This document shows positions 6,845 through 10,498 of a stretch of 10,498 nucleotides of DNA, piece by piece. Made by a program: the position numbers and the translations under genes. How positions within the stretch are numbered: position 1 is the stretch's first letter; each line of letters starts with the position of its first letter. Below the pieces are notes generated by a model, which was not told the DNA's origin, ran no database searches, and was given only the letters and a program-made list of their open reading frames with translations. This DNA is from Pseudomonadota bacterium (lineage in GTDB: Bacteria; Pseudomonadota; Alphaproteobacteria; Caulobacterales; Caulobacteraceae): contig JAEZHG010000248.1 in NCBI GenBank assembly GCA_023436945.1, positions 1-10,498 of the forward strand. Direction: 5' to 3'.

Positions 6845-7909
6845 ATGGCGGGCACTGAGGATTACGGTTTGGGACCCTTCACCTTTCCGCGTGGGTGGTT
6901 CGTAGTTGCAGAAGCCACAGAGGTTACCAATAGGCCTCTGGCTGTGCGTTACTTCGGTCAAGATCTTGTTCTGTACCGCGGTGAGAGCGGCAAGGTGTAC
7001 ATGGTCGATGCCTATTGCCCGCACATGGGAACGCACCTCGCCAAGAATGACAGCTCCTATGTGGTTCAGGATCATGTCCACGTGGAGGGTGACAATATCC
7101 GTTGCCCCTATCATGCGTGGCGTTTCGGACCGGATGGCCGTTGCAACCAGATTCCGTATTCGAAAGCGCCCATTCCGGCAGCTGCGAAAATCCGCACCTG
7201 GAAGGTCGAGGAAAAGTACAACTGCATTTTCGCATGGCACGACCCCGAAGGTGGCGAGCCGGATTTTGACCTGCCAGTAATCACGCAGTGGGATGATCCC
7301 GCCTTTGTTCAATGGGATTTGGATCACCTGGGTGAACTGCCCTGCCATCCCAAGGAAATCATCGACAATATCTGTGATGTCGCTCACCTGGGCCCGACGC
7401 ATGGCGGCCCTTGCGAGTATTTCCACAACGTTTTCAACGGCATTGAGGCGCGCCAATTTCAAGGCAGCTATCACCGCGATCTGGCACCGGGCGTCATGCT
7501 GGAAACCGACACCTTCTATACGGGGCCGGGCATCCTGCTGTCCTATTTCAACGGCGGATATCAGGTCATGTTCATCGCCCACACTCCGGTCGACGACGGC
7601 CGCGTGAAGGCTTGGCATGGTCTGCTGGTCAATTCGGGCAAGGAAAAGGCTGCGCCCGAGGACAAGGACATGCAGATTGCCTATCAGGCCGGCAGTCTGA
7701 AAGCTTTCGCTCAGGACTTCGACATCTGGAGAAACAAGGCACCGTGCATCACGCCGATGGCAGTGCCGGGTGACGGCCCCTATAGCAAGGCCAAGATTTG
7801 GTACCAGCAGTTCTACAATCCGCGCTCAGAGGCGGCTTCGTTCCAGGCCCGCGCAAACGGTACCTATAAGGTTCACGGTATGCCGGCGGTTCGCGAGGAC
7901 GTCGCCTAG
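6845..7909 (+). CDS. kshA: KshA-like Rieske non-heme iron oxygenase (3-ketosteroid 9alpha-hydroxylase family)
   Basis: This 354-residue oxygenase aligns along its length with the terminal oxygenase KshA, which hydroxylates C9 of 3-ketosteroids and, with delta1-desaturation, opens ring B. The Rieske [2Fe-2S] ligands are Cys58 and His60 (AYCPHMGTHLA) and Cys87 and His90 (RCPYHAWRF). The mononuclear iron site is Asn175, Asp178, His181 and His186 in EIIDNICDVAHLGPTHGG, with the third protein ligand most likely Asp291 in FAQDFDIWRNK. The stretch EYFHNVFNGIEARQ also parallels KshA (YFKNVFEG). It is shorter at the C-terminus than actinobacterial KshA (about 386 residues as recalled) and has a slightly longer loop between the two Rieske motifs. 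The reductase partner (KshB-like) is not in the window. It is transcribed away from the kstD-like gene and ahead of the receptor. The substrate could be another sterol or bile-acid intermediate, since KshA-family members vary. Confidence 0.85.
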   Translation: MAGTEDYGLGPFTFPRGWFVVAEATEVTNRPLAVRYFGQDLVLYRGESGKVYMVDAYCPHMGTHLAKNDSSYVVQDHVHVEGDNIRCPYHAWRFGPDGRCNQIPYSKAPIPAAAKIRTWKVEEKYNCIFAWHDPEGGEPDFDLPVITQWDDPAFVQWDLDHLGELPCHPKEIIDNICDVAHLGPTHGGPCEYFHNVFNGIEARQFQGSYHRDLAPGVMLETDTFYTGPGILLSYFNGGYQVMFIAHTPVDDGRVKAWHGLLVNSGKEKAAPEDKDMQIAYQAGSLKAFAQDFDIWRNKAPCITPMAVPGDGPYSKAKIWYQQFYNPRSEAASFQARANGTYKVHGMPAVREDVA

Positions 7910-8041
7910 CCCGAAACCCATACCATCAGAGTGCTTTACGGGGCTGAGGGCCTCGATGATTTCGCACGCCTGTATCCCAACTTTTCGGGGCATGCGCGCA
8001 AGCCATTTTCGTCAAAAGCAAAGCGGTGATCAGCCGCGAAC

Positions 8042-8062
8042 CAAGGCCAAAAACAAGGCCAA
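8042..8062 (+). repeat. Short direct repeat CAAGGCCAA just before the receptor's Shine-Dalgarno
   Basis: CAAGGCCAA occurs at 8042-8050 and again at 8054-8062, a 12-base period separated by AAAC-type sequence. The second copy ends three bases before the GGAGGG ribosome binding site. It could be chance, a leader element or a protein or sRNA target; nothing in the sequence decides. Confidence 0.4.
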
Positions 8063-8064
8063 CC

Positions 8065-8070
8065 GGAGGG
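8065..8070 (+). promoter_or_regulatory. Ribosome binding site fixing the receptor start
   Basis: GGAGGG lies five bases before the ATG at 8076. It sets the receptor start there, not at an in-frame ATG at 7770 inside the Rieske gene, and places the signal peptide at the true N-terminus. Confidence 0.85.
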
Positions 8071-8075
8071 ACGAG

Positions 8076-10469
8076 ATGACGACCAGGAAGCAGAATAGAA
8101 CCTATTGGCTCGCAGGCGCGGCAGGCATTGCCGTTCTGTCGGCAATCCCTGTTAAGGCCATGGCGCAGGAAGAACAGGATACCGCCACGGTCGCCGATGT
8201 GGTGGTGACGGCGACCCGTAACGCACGTTTGCTCAAGGATGTGCCAATAGCGGTCGATGTGGCGACAGGCGAAAAACTGGAACAGCTCACCATTCTCGAT
8301 GTGAAGGATGTCCAGCAGCTTTCGCCGGGCCTGGAAATGAGCAACCGCGACGGTCGCTCGAACACCGCTTCGCTTCGCGGCATCGTCTTTGACCCTGACT
8401 CCGGCACGCAACCTTCCGTTGACGTCTATATGAACGAGGCTCCGGTCGATCCGCAGCTGATGTTCGCGGCCATGTATGACCTGTCCCAGATCGAGGTTTT
8501 GCGAGGTCCGCAGGGTATCTTGCGTGGCCGTACAGCGCCGGGCGGTGCCATCACCATGATGACGCGTCGTCCTGATCTTGCCGAGGTGGAAGGCTACTTC
8601 CAGGCTACCGCTACGGATCAGGAAGCCTACAATCTGCAAGGTGGCGTCTCTATCCCGCTGGTCGAGGACCGCCTGGGCGTGCGTCTGGCGTTCGTTGAAG
8701 ATCGTAATGCGGTCAACTACGTCCACAACGTCACGCGTGACGACTCCTCCGAGGGGGAGGCCAAGAGCTTCCGTGTCTCGTTGTTGGCCAAGCCGACTGA
8801 ATATCTGACCGTTAACCTCAGCTATCAGCATCTGGAAACCGAACAGCGCCAGTATCTTCAGGTCATCGGCTCGGGTGCCGACCTGCCTGCGGGCGCGCTG
8901 CCGGAAATGGGTCTTGTCCGTAACGGGCCAGTCGCCGGCGTAGAGGACCGGATCGCAGTCTCTGACGGCCCGTCCTCCTTCGGTCGCGATGTCGATCTGC
9001 TGACCTTCTCTGTCGATTGGCAGATGGCGTCGGGTACTTTGTCGCTGGCTGGCGCCAAGACGGACGCCTTCCTGAACCAGCGTCTCGATTTCGACAGTGG
9101 CAATGCCGTGCCGGGCTATGACGAGCATCAGGCCGTCCTGTCACCGACCGACTCCAAAGCCATCGAGTTGCGCTATGCGTCCGAACTGGCCGGCCCGTTC
9201 AACTTCCAGTTCGGTGCGGGCTACAGCAGCCATAAACAGGACCCTGCTGTCGTTCTGCAGCGTACAGACTATCTCATCAGTGGTTTTGGTGACGGGGCAG
9301 GGGGCGTAGCCTCGACGTTCCCGCACTACACCATCAGCCCGGTCAATGTGTATATCGAAACACCGAACGATGTGGCCAGTAAATCGGCTTTTATCAGCGG
9401 TGTTTATGATGTAACCGATCGCCTGCAGGTGAATGCTGGCATCCGCTATGCTTTCTACAACCTGTACCAGCAAAGCATGCTGACCGTGAACGCTGGCGGT
9501 CTGGTGGTGATGGATGCTTTCCCCACCCTGCCGGCGGACGATGCCCGCCGCTCCGTCGGGGCGACCACGGGCGGTGCGAGCGTCGTCTATCGCTTCAATG
9601 ACGACATCAGCGGTTACGTCAGCTATGGCCGATCGTTCAGACCGGGCGTGGCTGCCGTTGGTAACACCGCGCCGCTGGAAGACCGTCTGGTTGTGACCAA
9701 GGACGAGACGTCCAACGCTGTGGAACTGGGTGTAAAAGGCACTTTGTTCGACCGTCGCTGGAGCTTTACGGCCAACGCCTTCTATCAGGTGTTTGACGAC
9801 TATATCGGTCGCACCCCCGGCATGATCCGGATGGCCAGCGGTCGTAACGGCGTGATCGATAGCGTGCTGAAGGTGAATTATAACGCCGACGCCATCGTGA
9901 AGGGCTTCGAGACGACAATCTGGGGCAAGCCTACCCCGGACTGGGATGTTTCCGTCTCGGCCAGCTATTCTGACGCAAAGTACGATGGTGCCCAGATCCC
10001 GTGCAACGCCGTGGACGGGTCAGGCAACATCATCGTTCCGGTCGGTCAGCAAGCTACTTTCTGTGATGCTGACGGAAAGATGGGTGACCAGTCGCCGTTC
10101 CAGCTGTCGGCCAATACCGAATACCGTTTCCAGCCCATCGGCACGGTTGAGCCGTTTGTCCGTGCCCTTGCACAATATGCGACCGGTTTTGACTCCGACA
10201 TTATCGACTACAGCTACGACAACTTCACCAATGTCAGCCTCTACCTGGGCCTGCGCGGTGAGGCCGGTTGGGAACTGTCGGTGTTTGCCAAGAACCTGTT
10301 CGACGAAGCTGTGGTGCGCTCGGCCAGCGACAGTATCCACGCCAAACAGACCAATGTCCTGAACCCCGACTACAGCTTCTCGGCTGGTCCGTCGCTTGTC
10401 TCGGGATATCGCAATGTTGTCGTCAACCCGCCGCGGGAGATCGGTGTCTCGCTACGGCTCCGTTTCTGA
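8076..10469 (+). CDS. TonB-dependent outer-membrane receptor
   Basis: This 797-residue receptor has a clear signal peptide (basic MTTRKQNR, hydrophobic core 10-25, cleavage after AMA at residue 30). A short periplasmic segment with a possible TonB-box region (TVADVVVTATR, 38-48) follows. The plug domain spans about 50-165 and includes DVQQLSPGLEMSNRDGR and QIEVLRGPQGILRGRTAPGG (139-158). The rest is a 22-stranded-barrel type region with alternating aromatic strands, ending REIGVSLRLRF with the terminal Phe needed for outer-membrane insertion. It is full length and intact. The plug motif resembles sphingomonad and caulobacterial receptors of the FecA/CirA-like class. The neighbours suggest a steroid or similar hydrophobic compound as ligand instead of a siderophore, but the ligand cannot be read from the sequence. 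Energy would come from TonB-ExbB-ExbD encoded elsewhere. Confidence 0.93.
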   Translation: MTTRKQNRTYWLAGAAGIAVLSAIPVKAMAQEEQDTATVADVVVTATRNARLLKDVPIAVDVATGEKLEQLTILDVKDVQQLSPGLEMSNRDGRSNTASLRGIVFDPDSGTQPSVDVYMNEAPVDPQLMFAAMYDLSQIEVLRGPQGILRGRTAPGGAITMMTRRPDLAEVEGYFQATATDQEAYNLQGGVSIPLVEDRLGVRLAFVEDRNAVNYVHNVTRDDSSEGEAKSFRVSLLAKPTEYLTVNLSYQHLETEQRQYLQVIGSGADLPAGALPEMGLVRNGPVAGVEDRIAVSDGPSSFGRDVDLLTFSVDWQMASGTLSLAGAKTDAFLNQRLDFDSGNAVPGYDEHQAVLSPTDSKAIELRYASELAGPFNFQFGAGYSSHKQDPAVVLQRTDYLISGFGDGAGGVASTFPHYTISPVNVYIETPNDVASKSAFISGVYDVTDRLQVNAGIRYAFYNLYQQSMLTVNAGGLVVMDAFPTLPADDARRSVGATTGGASVVYRFNDDISGYVSYGRSFRPGVAAVGNTAPLEDRLVVTKDETSNAVELGVKGTLFDRRWSFTANAFYQVFDDYIGRTPGMIRMASGRNGVIDSVLKVNYNADAIVKGFETTIWGKPTPDWDVSVSASYSDAKYDGAQIPCNAVDGSGNIIVPVGQQATFCDADGKMGDQSPFQLSANTEYRFQPIGTVEPFVRALAQYATGFDSDIIDYSYDNFTNVSLYLGLRGEAGWELSVFAKNLFDEAVVRSASDSIHAKQTNVLNPDYSFSAGPSLVSGYRNVVVNPPREIGVSLRLRF

Positions 10470-10498
10470 CGAAACCCCTTCAACCCAAGGCCCGATCC
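10470..10498 (+). other. Window end after the receptor
   Basis: Twenty-nine bases follow the receptor stop. No terminator hairpin or new ribosome binding site is complete within them. Confidence 0.6.

Larger units (their letters stand above)
7910..8075 (+). other. Intergenic gap between the Rieske gene and the receptor
   Basis: No hairpin terminator and no clear promoter is visible in these 166 bases, so the receptor may be cotranscribed with the oxygenase. The oxygenase frame stays open for 39 codons past its TAG before the TGA at 8027-8029, with a protein-like stretch GVLYGAEGLDDFARLYPNF-type composition but no good start signal. Near the 3' end a 9-base direct repeat precedes the receptor's ribosome binding site. 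Confidence 0.4.

Noticed and set aside
7770..8075. Longer start for the TonB-dependent receptor inside the Rieske gene
   Set aside because: It would bury the signal peptide 100 residues inside the protein; GGAGGG just before 8076 and the signal peptide fix the start there.
7926..9128. Leftward open frame (400 codons) opposite the receptor's 5' half
   Set aside because: The opposing receptor has a signal peptide, plug and barrel in frame, while this frame shows no family features.
1..10498. CRISPR array, tRNA, insertion sequence, prophage or integron
   Set aside because: No regularly spaced repeats, cloverleaf-like gene, transposase, integrase or phage structural gene was recognised on either strand.

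Overview
The window looks like part of a steroid or cholate-type catabolic gene cluster from a GC-rich alphaproteobacterium. A sphingomonad or a member of the Caulobacterales is the most likely source. This rests on the codon use, the TonB-dependent receptor with no SusD partner, and the style of the receptor's signal peptide and plug. The assignment comes from reading the sequence, not from a database search.

Layout. (1) Bases 1-4789 read rightwards and look like one operon. They hold the last 13 codons of a probable 2-hydroxy-dienoate hydratase, then acylating aldehyde dehydrogenase (dmpF/hsaG/tesF type), 4-hydroxy-2-oxoacid aldolase (dmpG/hsaF/tesG type), an FAD-dependent dehydrogenase resembling 3-ketosteroid delta4-(5alpha)-dehydrogenases, and two overlapping AsnC/Lrp-family regulators. 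(2) A strong hairpin at 4798-4828, probably working in both directions, separates this operon from a converging leftward gene (4831-6513) for a 3-ketosteroid delta1-dehydrogenase-like flavoprotein (KstD type). (3) A 331-base divergent control region (6514-6844) carries a long imperfect inverted repeat and AT-rich promoter-like sequence. (4) Rightwards from 6845 come a KshA-like Rieske oxygenase and a complete TonB-dependent outer-membrane receptor, which ends at 10469.

How the genes could work together (inference). The receptor would import a bulky hydrophobic substrate. The two flavoproteins would introduce the delta4 and delta1 double bonds into ring A, and the KshA-like oxygenase would hydroxylate C9, which together open ring B (9,10-seco route). 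After aromatisation and meta-cleavage by genes outside the window, the hydratase, aldolase and aldehyde dehydrogenase would turn the released C6 hydroxy-dienoate into pyruvate and propionyl-CoA. The aldolase and dehydrogenase families also serve ordinary aromatic meta-cleavage (pyruvate plus acetyl-CoA), so the steroid assignment rests on the KstD- and KshA-like neighbours.

No tRNA, rRNA, CRISPR array, insertion sequence or phage gene was seen. The most unusual points are the tandem, translationally coupled Lrp-type regulators and the long inverted repeat in the divergent promoter region.
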